Shown here: positions 54,874 to 63,752 of the stretch, piece after piece
Numbering within the stretch: the stretch's first letter is position 1
How the letters are laid out: every line of letters begins with the position of its first letter
NCBI GenBank assembly: GCA_021732745.1
Contig: JAKFUK010000003.1
Coordinates: 62,001 to 126,000 of the forward strand
Source: Nevskia sp.
GTDB lineage: Bacteria; Pseudomonadota; Gammaproteobacteria; Nevskiales; Nevskiaceae
Length of the DNA: 64,000 nucleotides
Reading direction: 5' to 3'
Notes under the pieces: generated by a model
What the model was told of the DNA's origin: nothing
Database searches by the model: none
The model's input: only the letters and a program-made list of their open reading frames with translations
Made by a program: the position numbers and the translations under genes

Positions 54874-55010
54874 CAACCTTCCAACCCCTGGGTGAACCCT
54901 GGCCGTGCTGCGCGCTCCGAAACTTCGGGCGGCACCGTCGCGGCAAATTCGTCTGCGGTGATGAAGCGCGAAATCATTTGCGTCATCAGTGCAATGGCAT
55001 GATGGTTTTT
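54842..55010 (-). ncRNA. Candidate small RNA ending at the minus-strand terminator
   Basis: The region 54763-55174 has no convincing protein gene. On the minus strand about 140 bases lie before the strong terminator; short frames there run through the terminator stem and look non-coding. GC-rich helices such as GGGTTCACCCAGGGG are possible. No known RNA family was recognised and no clear promoter was found, so this is a hypothesis. Confidence 0.35.
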
Positions 55011-55174
55011 GACCTTCGGGGCAGATATGCCCGCAAGTCCCCGATTCATGTCACTTCGTTCCGGGCCTGATGGACCGGCTTCGGGCGACACGCGGCCGGT
55101 GGCTCGCGACGAGCGCGCGCGGACCGCGCAGCGCCGGTGCTATGCTTTTTTTCGGCTTTCGACGGTGCTCCTCC

Positions 55175-55516
55175 ATGCGCAAGATCATTGCTGCCTTCGG
55201 GCTGTTGCTGAGCGTTTCCGCACTGCCGACGGCGCATGCCGAAGCGCTTGCCGTGTCGGAAAATCCTTCCGAAACGACGGTGACGCTGCCTGCCAAGGGC
55301 GAACCACAATCGACCGTGCTGGGCCGCTACGGCGAGCCGACCAAGCGTCACGCGGCGGTCGGTGGTGGATCACCCGCGCAGCCGCCGATCACCCGCTGGG
55401 ACTATGCCGGTTTCTCGGTGTTCTTCGAGAACAGCCACGTCGTCGATACCGTGGCACCGAGCACACCTGCGCCCTTGTTCAATACCGACGAACTGAGTGC
55501 CGCCAGCGGCTCGTAG
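55175..55516 (+). CDS. Small conserved periplasmic protein of unknown function
   Basis: A 113-residue protein with a Sec signal peptide (MRKIIAAFGLLLSVSALP, cleavage near AHA-EA). The mature part has LPAKGEPQSTVLGRYGEP, PPITRWDYAGFSVFFENSHVVD. This pattern (a glycine-rich start, a PPITRW core and a final VYFE-like strand) recurs in short gammaproteobacterial proteins of unknown role. The ATG at 55175 is preferred because the upstream extension lacks conservation and would remove the signal. Its stop codon TAG forms part of the GTAGGGTGG start of the following repeat. Confidence 0.75.
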   Translation: MRKIIAAFGLLLSVSALPTAHAEALAVSENPSETTVTLPAKGEPQSTVLGRYGEPTKRHAAVGGGSPAQPPITRWDYAGFSVFFENSHVVDTVAPSTPAPLFNTDELSAASGS

Positions 55517-55600
55517 GGTGGTCAGGCTGCATCTGCCCACCGATTCGCCACGGTTTGACGGCAGCGCCCGCGTGGGCAGATGAAGCTTGCCCACCCTACG
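55514..55600. repeat. GTAGGGTGG...CCACCCTAC inverted repeat
   Basis: The left arm GTAGGGTGGTCAGGC...CATCTGCCCACC and the right arm GTGGGCAGATG...GCCCACCCTAC pair over most of their length. The element starts inside the stop codon of the upstream gene and fills the gap to aguA. Confidence 0.8.
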
Positions 55601-55671
55601 GTTCGGTCGACTCGTCATCTCAACCTGAGACAATCGCGGCCCTGCACTTTTCAGACCGCCCCGATTCCGGC

Positions 55672-56700
55672 ATGAGCCACCGACAGACCCTGCCCCCCGA
55701 GTGGGCACCACAAGCCGCCGTGATGCTGACCTGGCCGCGCCAGGACGGCGATTTCGCCCGCCATTTCGACGCCGTCGAGCGCAACTTCATCGCCATCGCA
55801 GTGGCCATCGGCCGTTTCCAGAATGTCCACGTCAACGTCGCTGAAGCCGCCGACGCGCTGCAGGCGCGGCTGATCGACGCCGGTGTGCCGCGCGAGCGGC
55901 TGATCGTCCACGAAGCGCCGAACGACGATGTCTGGGCGCGCGACCACGGTCCGGTCACCGTGGTCCGCGACGGCCAACTCGTGCATCTGGACTTCACCTT
56001 CAACGGCTGGGGCAACAAGTTTTCGGCCGAGCGCGACAACGCCCTGACCCGCAAGCTGGCGCAGTACGAAGCCTGGTCGGCACCGGTGGAAACCATCGAC
56101 TTCGTGCTCGAAGGCGGCGCGCTGGAAGTCGACGGTCACGGCACGCTGCTGACCACCGAACGCTGCCTGCTGGCACCGACCCGCAATCCGCATCTCGACA
56201 AGGCGCAGATCGAAGCGGTGCTGAAAGCCCGACTCGGCCTCGACCGGGTGCTGTGGCTGACGCATGGCGACCTGATCGGCGACGACACCGACGGCCACAT
56301 CGACACCATCGCCCGCTACTGCAACGCGAGCACCATCGTCTACCAGGCTTGCCACGATCGCAGCGATGCCCACTTTGATGACCTCGCCGCGATGGCCGAC
56401 GAGCTGCGCGCCCTGCGCGACTGGCAGGGCAATCCCTACCAGCTGGTGGCGCTGCCGTTGCCTGCCGCCATTCACGATCCCGACGACGGCCGCCGCCTGC
56501 CGGCCGGCTACGCGAATTTCCTGATCCTCAATGGCGCGGTGCTGGTGCCGATCTACGGCCAGCCGCTCGACGCGGTGGCGCTCGATCTCATCCGCCCTGT
56601 CTTTCTGGACCGCGAAGTGATCGGCATCGACTGCAATGCGCTGATCCAGCAGTACGGAGGCCTGCATTGCGTGACCATGCAGATTCCGGCGCTGGTCTGA
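55672..56700 (+). CDS. aguA: Agmatine deiminase
   Basis: Converts agmatine to N-carbamoylputrescine and ammonia. The 342 residues belong to the peptidyl-arginine deiminase-like fold: PNDDVWARDHGPVTVV near 82, EGGALEVDGHGTLLTTE, THGDLIGDDTDGHIDTIARY with the catalytic acid and histidine, and the nucleophile Cys333 in GGLHCVTMQIP. The length matches the family (about 350-370). It precedes aguB on the same strand, separated only by a repeat. Confidence 0.96.
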   Translation: MSHRQTLPPEWAPQAAVMLTWPRQDGDFARHFDAVERNFIAIAVAIGRFQNVHVNVAEAADALQARLIDAGVPRERLIVHEAPNDDVWARDHGPVTVVRDGQLVHLDFTFNGWGNKFSAERDNALTRKLAQYEAWSAPVETIDFVLEGGALEVDGHGTLLTTERCLLAPTRNPHLDKAQIEAVLKARLGLDRVLWLTHGDLIGDDTDGHIDTIARYCNASTIVYQACHDRSDAHFDDLAAMADELRALRDWQGNPYQLVALPLPAAIHDPDDGRRLPAGYANFLILNGAVLVPIYGQPLDAVALDLIRPVFLDREVIGIDCNALIQQYGGLHCVTMQIPALV

Positions 56701-56708
56701 ATCCTCGC

Positions 56709-56783
56709 GGGGTGGATAAGCGCAGCGCATCCACCGATTCGCCTCGGCCCGCAGGTGGATGCGCTGTCGCTTATCCACCCTAC
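56709..56783. repeat. GGGTGGATAAGCG...CGCTTATCCACCC inverted repeat
   Basis: Arms GGGTGGATAAGCGCAGCG and CGCTGTCGCTTATCCACC form a long stem between aguA and aguB. Same family plan as 55514-55600, including the terminal CCACCCTAC. Confidence 0.8.
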
Positions 56784-56804
56784 ACACTGTTTTGAAGACT
56801 TCCG

Positions 56805-57728
56805 ATGACCCAGAAAATCCTCAAGGTCGGCCTCGTCCAGCAAGCCTGTTCCAGCGACCGCGCGGTCAGCGTCGCGGCTAGCGAAGCCGGCGTTCGCGCA
56901 GCAGCGGCACAAGGCGCGCAACTGGTGATGCTGCAGGAACTGCATACGAGTCTTTATTTCTGCCAGCACGAATCGACCGACCTTTTCGATCTCGCCGAAA
57001 CCATCCCTGGGCCGTCGACGACCTGGCTGGGTGCGCTGGCGAAAGAGCTGGGCATCGTGCTGGTCGGCAGCCTGTTCGAGCGACGCGCGCCGGGGCTTTA
57101 TCACAACACCGCCGTGGTGCTGGAGCGCGATGGAACGCTGGCCGGCAAGTACCGGAAGATGCATATCCCGGACGATCCCGGCTACTACGAGAAGTTCTAT
57201 TTCACTCCCGGCGACGCCAGCAGCGGCGTCGCGGGCACGCCGGGCGACCTCGGTTTCGAGCCGATCCAGACCAGCGTCGGCAAGCTCGGCCTGCTGGTCT
57301 GCTGGGATCAGTGGTATCCGGAAGCGGCCCGCCTGATGGCGCTGGCCGGGGCTGATCTGCTGCTGTATCCGACCGCCATCGGCAGCAATCCGACCGATCC
57401 GGTCGAGGAGCGCGAACGCCAGCGCGAAGCCTGGGTGACCATCCAGCGCGCGCACGCGATCGCCAACGGCCTGCCGGTGATCGTGGCCAATCGCATCGGT
57501 TTCGAGCCCGATCCGACCGGACAGACGGCCGGAGCGAAATTCTGGGGCACGAGCTTCGTCGCCGGTCCGCAGGGCGAGTTCCTGGCGCGCGCGGGGACTG
57601 AAGACGCGGAAGTGCTGGTCGTCGACATCGACCTGGCGCGCTCGGAAAACGTGCGCCGCTGGTGGCCGTTCCTGCGCGATCGGCGCGTCGATGCCTACGG
57701 CGATCTGGTCCGGCGCTACCGGGATTGA
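56805..57728 (+). CDS. aguB: N-carbamoylputrescine amidase
   Basis: Nitrilase-superfamily enzyme hydrolysing N-carbamoylputrescine to putrescine, CO2 and ammonia. The catalytic triad is visible as Glu45 (MLQELHTS), Lys118 (YRKMHIPD) and Cys166 (LVCWDQWYPEAARL). The 307 residues start MTQKILKVGLVQQA, and substrate-specific features such as DPGYYEKFYFTPGD are those of AguB. Together with aguA it forms the plant-like two-step route from agmatine to putrescine. Confidence 0.96.
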   Translation: MTQKILKVGLVQQACSSDRAVSVAASEAGVRAAAAQGAQLVMLQELHTSLYFCQHESTDLFDLAETIPGPSTTWLGALAKELGIVLVGSLFERRAPGLYHNTAVVLERDGTLAGKYRKMHIPDDPGYYEKFYFTPGDASSGVAGTPGDLGFEPIQTSVGKLGLLVCWDQWYPEAARLMALAGADLLLYPTAIGSNPTDPVEERERQREAWVTIQRAHAIANGLPVIVANRIGFEPDPTGQTAGAKFWGTSFVAGPQGEFLARAGTEDAEVLVVDIDLARSENVRRWWPFLRDRRVDAYGDLVRRYRD

Positions 57729-57827
57729 TGCGCGGATGACAGTTGTCATCGGCAACTGCTGACGCCGCCGAGTGCGCGCCGACCGCCGCCGGTTCTAGTC
57801 TTTCCCCATCGCAAGGGAGGACGCACG

Positions 57828-58127
57828 ATGAACCACAACATTCCGTTTCTGCGGCTCGCGCGCAGGATGATGCAGAAATGCTTCGCCACCGCCGGGTTCG
57901 CCGGCTGGATGCTGATCGCCGGCCTGCCGGCGACGCATGCCTGGGGTTGGAGCGGCGGCTGGACATCGAAGGCACCCGCCGTCTGGATCGAGTACGCCCG
58001 CGATTTCCTGTTCCGCGCCGCCGCCGACGAGCCATCGACACCCACCGCCAGCGTCCCGGTCAAGCGTCCCCCGCCCCGGGAGCAGACGCACGAGGTGCTG
58101 TCGACCGTCAACGGCTGGTGGGTCTGA
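57828..58127 (+). CDS. Small hypothetical exported protein
   Basis: A 99-residue frame with GGGAGG well placed before the ATG. The N-terminus (MNHNIPFLRLARRMMQK then a hydrophobic stretch ending ATHAW) looks like a signal peptide. The rest is short, with WGWSGGW and a proline-rich tail, and matches no family I know. It is directly upstream of the sensor kinase gene and may be cotranscribed with it. Confidence 0.5.
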   Translation: MNHNIPFLRLARRMMQKCFATAGFAGWMLIAGLPATHAWGWSGGWTSKAPAVWIEYARDFLFRAAADEPSTPTASVPVKRPPPREQTHEVLSTVNGWWV

Positions 58128-58213
58128 TCCCGCGCATGGACGTCACCGGTCAGCCGCTTGCAGCCCCTGTCGAGGCCGGTCAGCATCGGTCCGATTCACT
58201 CCCCAGGCGCACG

Positions 58214-59338
58214 ATGATCGAAACCCTGCTGCGCCCGCATCCGAACTGCCTCGCGATCCAGCTTGGACGTGGCGGCAAGCTGTCTGGCGGCGGCTGGTTT
58301 CCGCTGCTGAATCTGGTCTGGCTGTTCTGGGTGTTCGCGGCGCCGTGGTGGTTCGGCAGGTTCAGCGTGGCGAGCCTGGTCGTGACTTACGCGACCGTGC
58401 CGCTGTTCCTGTGGCTGTACCTGCGCGCCTGGTACGGCGACCGGGCGCAGGTCCTGCGCTACAGCATCGCGCTGACCGTGCTGGCGCTGGTGGCGCTGCC
58501 GTTGACCCATACCTGGTCCTACATCATCTACGCCAGCGTGCTGCTGATGTTCTGCACCACACCGCGGCGCGCGCTGCTCTGGCTCGGTGCCCTGCTGGCG
58601 GCGTTTCTGGTCATTGCACTGCTCAGCGGCATTCCGCTGGCGGCGACCATCGGCGGCGTGCTGACCTCGGCGGCGATCGCGCTGATCAACCTGTTCTTCA
58701 GCATCAGCGCCCGCCACGACACGGCGCTGCGGCTGACGCAGGCGGAAGTCCGGCGGCTGGCCGCCAGTGCCGAGCGCGAGCGCATCGGCCGCGATCTGCA
58801 CGACCTGCTCGGCCATACGCTGTCGCTGATCGCAATCAAAAGCGAACTGGCCGATCGCCTGTTCGAGCACGATCCGGCCGCCGCCCGCGAGCATGTGCAG
58901 GAGCTGCATCAGATCGCGCGCAACTCGCTCACCCAGGTGCGCGCCGCCGTCACCGGCATCCGCGCAACCGGCCTGGCCGCCGAGCGGGTTTCGGCGCGGC
59001 TGCTGCTGGAATCCTCCGGCGTCAGCCTGAGTGGTGCCGAGCAGCTGCCGGCGCTGCCGCCGCCGCTGGATGCAGCACTGGCCCTGTGCCTGCGTGAAGC
59101 CGTCACCAACGTCCATCGCCACGCGGCAGCTTCGGCGGTGACGCTCGACGTGCAGCAGACCGCCGCCGCGATCGAAATGCGCATTGCCGACAACGGCTGC
59201 GGCGGCATTGATCACGCGGGGCTCGGCAACGGCCTGCACGGCCTGCGACAGCGGCTGGAAATGCTCGGCGGCAGCCTTGCGATCGACTCGCCGCGCGGCC
59301 GCGGCACCACGCTCAGGCTGCAGGTGCCGCTGACATGA
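58214..59338 (+). CDS. DesK-like sensor histidine kinase
   Basis: Membrane sensor kinase of 374 residues. The N-terminal half has about five hydrophobic helices (35-175). The HisKA_3 phosphoacceptor is His196 in GRDLHDLLGHTLSL, and the ATPase domain has LREAVTNVHRHAAA (N box), ADNGCGG and GNGLHGLRQRLEMLGG. The layout and helix number resemble the membrane-fluidity sensor DesK. The ATG at 58214 has AGG upstream; an in-frame ATG at 58136 is a weaker alternative. The stop overlaps the next gene as ATGA. Confidence 0.9.
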   Translation: MIETLLRPHPNCLAIQLGRGGKLSGGGWFPLLNLVWLFWVFAAPWWFGRFSVASLVVTYATVPLFLWLYLRAWYGDRAQVLRYSIALTVLALVALPLTHTWSYIIYASVLLMFCTTPRRALLWLGALLAAFLVIALLSGIPLAATIGGVLTSAAIALINLFFSISARHDTALRLTQAEVRRLAASAERERIGRDLHDLLGHTLSLIAIKSELADRLFEHDPAAAREHVQELHQIARNSLTQVRAAVTGIRATGLAAERVSARLLLESSGVSLSGAEQLPALPPPLDAALALCLREAVTNVHRHAAASAVTLDVQQTAAAIEMRIADNGCGGIDHAGLGNGLHGLRQRLEMLGGSLAIDSPRGRGTTLRLQVPLT

Positions 59339-59961
59339 ACACCGCGAAAGCGCTGGGCGCGATCCGCGTGGTGCTCGCCGAGGATCAGGCGATGCTGCGC
59401 AGCGCGCTGACCACCCTGCTGAACTTCGAGACCGACATCGACGTGATGAGCGCCTGCGCCGATGGCGAAGCTGCCTGGCTGGCGGTGCAGGAGCTGAAAC
59501 CCGATCTGCTGGTGTCCGACATCGAGATGCCGAAGCTCACCGGCCTGGAACTCGCAGCGCGGATCGCCGAACGCGGGCTCAAGACCAAGGTGGTGATCGT
59601 CACCACCTTCGCGCGCGCCGGTTACCTGCGCCGGGCGCTGGATGCCGGCGTGGTCGGCTATCTGCTCAAGGACGGGCCGGCCGAGCAACTGGCCGACGCG
59701 CTGCGCAAGGTGCAGCGCGGTGCCCGGGTGATCGACCCGCAACTGGCACTCGAAGCCTGGAGTGAACCCGACCCGCTCAACGAGCGCGAGCGCCGCGTGC
59801 TGCGCCTGGCCGGCGAAGGCGTGGCGTCAACCGAGATCGCCACACAGTTGCACCTGTCGCACGGCACGGTGCGCAACTATTTGTCCGAGGCGATCGGCAA
59901 GCTCGGTGCCGCGAACCGCATCGAGGCTTACCGGCTGGCGCGGCAGAAGGGCTGGCTGTGA
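59335..59961 (+). CDS. NarL/DesR-type response regulator
   Basis: A 208-residue regulator forming a two-component pair with the overlapping kinase gene. The receiver domain has the acidic pocket AEDQAM, the phosphoacceptor Asp62 in LLVSDIEMPKL, and the lysine of YLLKDGP. The C-terminal LuxR-type helix-turn-helix reads LNERERRVLRLAGEGVAST then LSHGTVRNYLSEAIGKLGA. Targets cannot be read from the window; desaturase genes are not adjacent. Confidence 0.93.
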   Translation: MNTAKALGAIRVVLAEDQAMLRSALTTLLNFETDIDVMSACADGEAAWLAVQELKPDLLVSDIEMPKLTGLELAARIAERGLKTKVVIVTTFARAGYLRRALDAGVVGYLLKDGPAEQLADALRKVQRGARVIDPQLALEAWSEPDPLNERERRVLRLAGEGVASTEIATQLHLSHGTVRNYLSEAIGKLGAANRIEAYRLARQKGWL

Positions 59962-59982
59962 CGCGAGCTTGGCGCCAGAAAA

Positions 59983-60104
59983 GCGATTCTCACGCGGAGA
60001 ACGCCAAGGACGCAGAGAAAGAAAAAGCGGGAAAAGCCTTCAACTAAAAGCTTTGCCGCTTTTGCCGTTCTCTGCGATCTCCGCGTTCTCCGCGTGAGAA
60101 CCGC
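59983..60104. repeat. Intergenic long inverted repeat, copy 2
   Basis: GCGATTCTCACGCGGAGAAC...CGCAGAGAA and its right-hand complement GCGGTTCTCACGCGGAGAAC...CGCAGAGAA match over about 37 bp with few differences. It lies between convergent genes and has an A/T-richer centre. Confidence 0.8.
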
Positions 60105-60124
60105 TGTTCAGCCTCGCCCCGCGA

Positions 60125-61078
60125 TCAGCGCGTGTAGAGCCGCACGAAATCCCAGATCAGGCGGGTAGCGTCGATGTCCTGGGTAGTGCGGCCGAGCAGG
60201 CCGGCCTGGTAGTCATTGCCAGGCCAGGTGTGGCCGCCGCCGTTGATGGTGTAGAAGCGCACCGGACGCGCCGAGGAACACACGGTCCAGCTATCGAGCA
60301 CCACGGTGGTGCCATCGCGGTCGATGTCCGGCAGGCTGGTGCGCAGCGGCGCGCCGAGGCAGCCATTGCGGGTGGCGTGGAAGCGGGCGGTGTCGGCGGC
60401 CGAAGCCAGACCGACGCGGTCATCGTAGCTGACGCGATTGTCGGCGGTGCCGTGGATGGCGATCGTCGCGGTAGGCAGGTTCGAGCCGCAGGCGTCGGCC
60501 AGCGAGTCCAGCAGGGTGGCCGACACATAGGCGAGCGCGGCGATGCGCTCCGGACGGTCGCAGGCGTAGCGCTGGGCCATGAAGCCGCCCGACGAAAAGC
60601 CCATCATGTAGACCCGCGTCGATTCGATCGGGTAAGCGCCGACGGCGTTGTCGATGATCCGGGTCAGCAGGTCGACGTCATCGGCATCATTGCGGCCCTG
60701 ACGGCGCGGATCGTGGTTCCAGGAGCGGCCGCTGGATTCCGGCACGATCGCCCAGATGCCGGTGTCGCGAACGAGCTGGCCGACCTGGATCAGATTGGCC
60801 ATCTCTTCGGGATCGCCGCCGCCGTAATGGAGCACCATCATGGCCGGCACCCGGCCGACCGGTGCCGCCACCGGACGGACATACAGCACGCGGCGGCTGC
60901 GGCCGGTGCTGGCAATGAATTCCTGTTCAAACGTCGTGACGCCTGCGACCGGAATGAAGCGCGACTGCGCCTGTGCGGTCGGGGCGACGAACATCAACAT
61001 CATCTGCGCGACCAGCACGCTGGCCAGCGCCATCAGGGCGCGGCTGCCGCGGCGCAACGCTTCCAGGTTCATCGACAT
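60125..61078 (-). CDS. Secreted LpqC/PHB depolymerase-like alpha/beta-hydrolase
   Basis: A 317-residue exported esterase of the LpqC / feruloyl-esterase / polyhydroxybutyrate-depolymerase group. A signal peptide ends near PTAQAQ (about residue 40). The core has MMVLHYGGGDPEEMAN, the nucleophile serine in YMMGFSSGGFMAQRYACD, the acid in HGTADNRVSYDD and the histidine in NGGGHTWPGN. The ATG at 61078 is chosen; an in-frame GTG at 61102 is possible. The substrate could be a short-chain polyester or an aromatic ester. Confidence 0.85.
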   Translation of the reverse strand: MSMNLEALRRGSRALMALASVLVAQMMLMFVAPTAQAQSRFIPVAGVTTFEQEFIASTGRSRRVLYVRPVAAPVGRVPAMMVLHYGGGDPEEMANLIQVGQLVRDTGIWAIVPESSGRSWNHDPRRQGRNDADDVDLLTRIIDNAVGAYPIESTRVYMMGFSSGGFMAQRYACDRPERIAALAYVSATLLDSLADACGSNLPTATIAIHGTADNRVSYDDRVGLASAADTARFHATRNGCLGAPLRTSLPDIDRDGTTVVLDSWTVCSSARPVRFYTINGGGHTWPGNDYQAGLLGRTTQDIDATRLIWDFVRLYTR

Positions 61079-61299
61079 GCCGGATTTATCCACTTTCTGC
61101 ACCTTGAGTGATTGTTGGCCGGGAATGTCGGGACCCGTCGCGCTCGGCCTCGCGATCAGGTGCAGGGAGTTTAGAAAACGACCGATGACCGGCGCTTGGC
61201 ATTCGTCAACAAACGCCCGGCAGCGGTCGGGAAAGCGCTACCGGTTGTCCGTCAGGCGCTCAGGCTTTCCGTATGTCGGCCGTTGACCACCGGTTGCGT

Positions 61300-62061
61300 T
61301 CAGCGCAGCGGCAGCCGCTGCCAGGAGCCATAGACCGGATTCGGCAGCAGGAAATAGCGGCTGCCGAACAGTGCTGGATCGCCGATGTCGACCTGCGACA
61401 GATACGGAAAATCCTTGATGTTGTCGCCGACCCAGGCCAACACCGGCAGCTTCGGCAGCTTGGCCGCCGCGATGCCGACTTCCTCGACCAGCCGGAAACG
61501 GCTGTTCTTGTCGATGCCGCGGGCATCCTTGGCCAGCAGCAGCACGTCGGCGACGATGCCGACCTTGGCCAGATTCGAGCGCGTGGCCGCCAGATGCAGG
61601 CCTTCCTCGCGATTGCTGACCAGGATCAGCCGGCCGCCCAGGTTGTGGACGGCAGCACTGAAAGCGACCGCGCCCGGCAGCGCCGTGGCCTGCTCGGCGA
61701 GCACCCATTGCGTCCAGCGTCCGGGATCGAAGGTCGCCACGCCTTGCACTTGATCGGCGCATTCGGCCTTCGAGTTGTCGAGCAGGGTTTCATCGACATC
61801 GGCGATCACCGCCCAGCTTCCCGGTGCCCGGCCGCGCGCCTGCGCGGTGATCCTTTCGATGGCGAGCCGGAAAGTCTGCTCGTAGGCCGCCCGCTGCTCG
61901 GCCGAGCCGTGATACCAGCGCAGCGCGCGCGTCGCCTGGCCGCTGATTTCGAGCTGCTGGCAGACCACGTCGTAGTCGATCGCGCTCAGCGGCCGCGCGG
62001 CGGGAGAAGACGCACATCCGGCCGCGAGCGCGGCGGCAACAAGGCAGGCGATTCTGATCAT
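61300..62061 (-). CDS. Class C acid phosphatase / 5'-nucleotidase, lipoprotein e(P4) family
   Basis: An outer-membrane or periplasmic lipoprotein phosphatase of 253 residues. The signal ends in the lipobox LAAGC near residue 16. The HAD motif I is VIADVDETLLDNS, motif II appears as LILVSNREEG, and motif III/IV as LPVLAWVGDNIKDF, consistent with e(P4)-type enzymes, which dephosphorylate nucleotides such as NMN. It might contribute to nicotinamide riboside supply for the PnuC route at 22 kb, but that link is speculative. Confidence 0.85.
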   Translation of the reverse strand: MIRIACLVAAALAAGCASSPAARPLSAIDYDVVCQQLEISGQATRALRWYHGSAEQRAAYEQTFRLAIERITAQARGRAPGSWAVIADVDETLLDNSKAECADQVQGVATFDPGRWTQWVLAEQATALPGAVAFSAAVHNLGGRLILVSNREEGLHLAATRSNLAKVGIVADVLLLAKDARGIDKNSRFRLVEEVGIAAAKLPKLPVLAWVGDNIKDFPYLSQVDIGDPALFGSRYFLLPNPVYGSWQRLPLR

Positions 62062-62126
62062 GGCGAGCGCGCGATTTCGGTGCGGGAGCGCGAGCATGCC
62101 GCAGCTGCCGCGCTGTCACCAGTGCC

Positions 62127-63557
62127 TCAGCCCCGAGCGCGCTCGATGATGCGCGTGGTCGAGTAGCCGTCGTGGAAATCGAGGATCACGGTCTGGCCAC
62201 CATGGGCTGCCACCACCTCGTGACCAGCGACCTGTTCGGGCCGGTAATCGCCGCCCTTGACCAGCAGATCGGGCAGCACCGCCGTGATCAGGCGCAGCGG
62301 CGTGTCTTCGGAAAACGGCACTACCCAGTCGACACACTTGAGTGCTGCCAGCATGCGCATGCGGTCGTCGGTGGCGTTCAGCGGCCGGGTCGGCCCCTTG
62401 AGCCGCTTCACCGAATCATCGGTATTGACCGCCACGATCAGCACGTCGCCGAGCTTGCGCGCAGCTTCCAGATAGCGGACGTGACCGACGTGCAGCAGGT
62501 CGAAGCAGCCATTGGTCATCACCACCACCTGGCCCTGCGACTGCGCCTGGCGCACCCGGTCAAGCAGCTCCGGCTCGCTCAGCACGGCGCTGTCGTCCTC
62601 GTGCTGGCGGCGGATGGCGCGCAGCAGTTCACCCTGGGTGACGGTGGCGGTGCCGAGCTTGGCGACGACGATGCCGGCCGCCAGATTGGCGATGCGGGCG
62701 GCGTGGGCGTAGTCGTGACCGGCGGCCAGCGAAGCGGCGAAGGTGGCGATCACCGTGTCGCCGGCGCCGGTGACATCGAACACTTCGCGCGCTTCCGTCG
62801 GCAAGTGCAACGGCGGCTGGCTGGGGGCGAGCAAGGTCATGCCGTTTTCCGAACGGGTGACCAGCAGCGCGTCGATGCCCAGTTCATCGCGCAGCCGCGT
62901 GCCCTTGGCAACGATGGTCGCTTCATCCGGGCAGGGGCCGACCACGGCTTCGAGTTCCGACAGGTTCGGCGTAATCAAGGTCGCGCCGCGATACGGCCGC
63001 CAGTCGCTGCCCTTGGGGTCAACCAGCACCGGCAGGTTGCGGGCGCGGGCCTCGGCAATCATCTGCGGCGCATCGGCCAAGGTGCCCTTGCCGTAATCGG
63101 ACAGCACCACGACATCGGCTTGATCCAGCGCCAGCCGGAAGCGGCCGAGAAACTCCTGGTGGTTGAAGGCCCCGGCCACGGCCAGCGATTCTTCGAAATC
63201 GAGGCGGATCAACTGCTGGTTGCGGCTCAGCACGCGCAGCTTGGTGATGGTCGGGCAGGACGCGGTTTCGGTGAAATCCGGCTGCACCCGCTTTTCGACC
63301 AGCGCATCGCGCAATTTTTTCGCCGCGTCATCGCGACCGACCACACCGAGCAGCCGCACATGGCCGCCGAGCGAGGCGATGTTGAGGGCGACGTTGGCCG
63401 CACCACCCGGACGGGTTTCGTCGCGCTCGATGCGCACCACCGGCACCGGCGCTTCCGGCGAAATGCGCCCGGTCGGCCCGACCCAGTAGCGATCGAGCAT
63501 CACATCGCCCACCACCAGCACCCGGGCGGCGTCGAAATTGGGGATGGCGGTCTGCAT
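62127..63557 (-). CDS. hldE: Bifunctional heptose-7-phosphate kinase / heptose-1-phosphate adenylyltransferase
   Basis: Makes ADP-heptose for lipopolysaccharide inner core. The 476 residues start [25 protein letters not shown]. The ribokinase-like N-terminal domain (about 1-320) has [18 protein letters not shown] and the catalytic [14 protein letters not shown]. The C-terminal nucleotidyltransferase domain (about 345-476) has [18 protein letters not shown]. Length and fusion match E. coli HldE (477). It appears monocistronic in the window. Confidence 0.97.
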   Translation of the reverse strand: MQTAIPNFDAARVLVVGDVMLDRYWVGPTGRISPEAPVPVVRIERDETRPGGAANVALNIASLGGHVRLLGVVGRDDAAKKLRDALVEKRVQPDFTETASCPTITKLRVLSRNQQLIRLDFEESLAVAGAFNHQEFLGRFRLALDQADVVVLSDYGKGTLADAPQMIAEARARNLPVLVDPKGSDWRPYRGATLITPNLSELEAVVGPCPDEATIVAKGTRLRDELGIDALLVTRSENGMTLLAPSQPPLHLPTEAREVFDVTGAGDTVIATFAASLAAGHDYAHAARIANLAAGIVVAKLGTATVTQGELLRAIRRQHEDDSAVLSEPELLDRVRQAQSQGQVVVMTNGCFDLLHVGHVRYLEAARKLGDVLIVAVNTDDSVKRLKGPTRPLNATDDRMRMLAALKCVDWVVPFSEDTPLRLITAVLPDLLVKGGDYRPEQVAGHEVVAAHGGQTVILDFHDGYSTTRIIERARG

Positions 63558-63610
63558 GGCGGTCGGTCGGGATTTGAGCGGTTACTCGTTCAAAGATGCG
63601 GACAAGCAAC

Positions 63611-63713
63611 CGTTAAACACATAGACGCAAAGGCAAAAGAAAGGACGCAAGGAACAACGAACGCTTTTCTTTGCGTCCTTTATTGGCTTTTCCTTTGCGC
63701 CTTTGCGTTTAAC
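63611..63713. repeat. Intergenic long inverted repeat, copy 3
   Basis: CGTTAAACACATAGACGCAAAGG... and its counterpart whose complement reads GTTAAACGCAAAGGCGCAAAGG... pair over about 45 bp. It lies between ilvE and hldE, which are in the same orientation. Confidence 0.75.
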
Positions 63714-63752
63714 TTTCGATTTTTCCAGCCCGCCCAGCGCAGGCCAGAAGCC

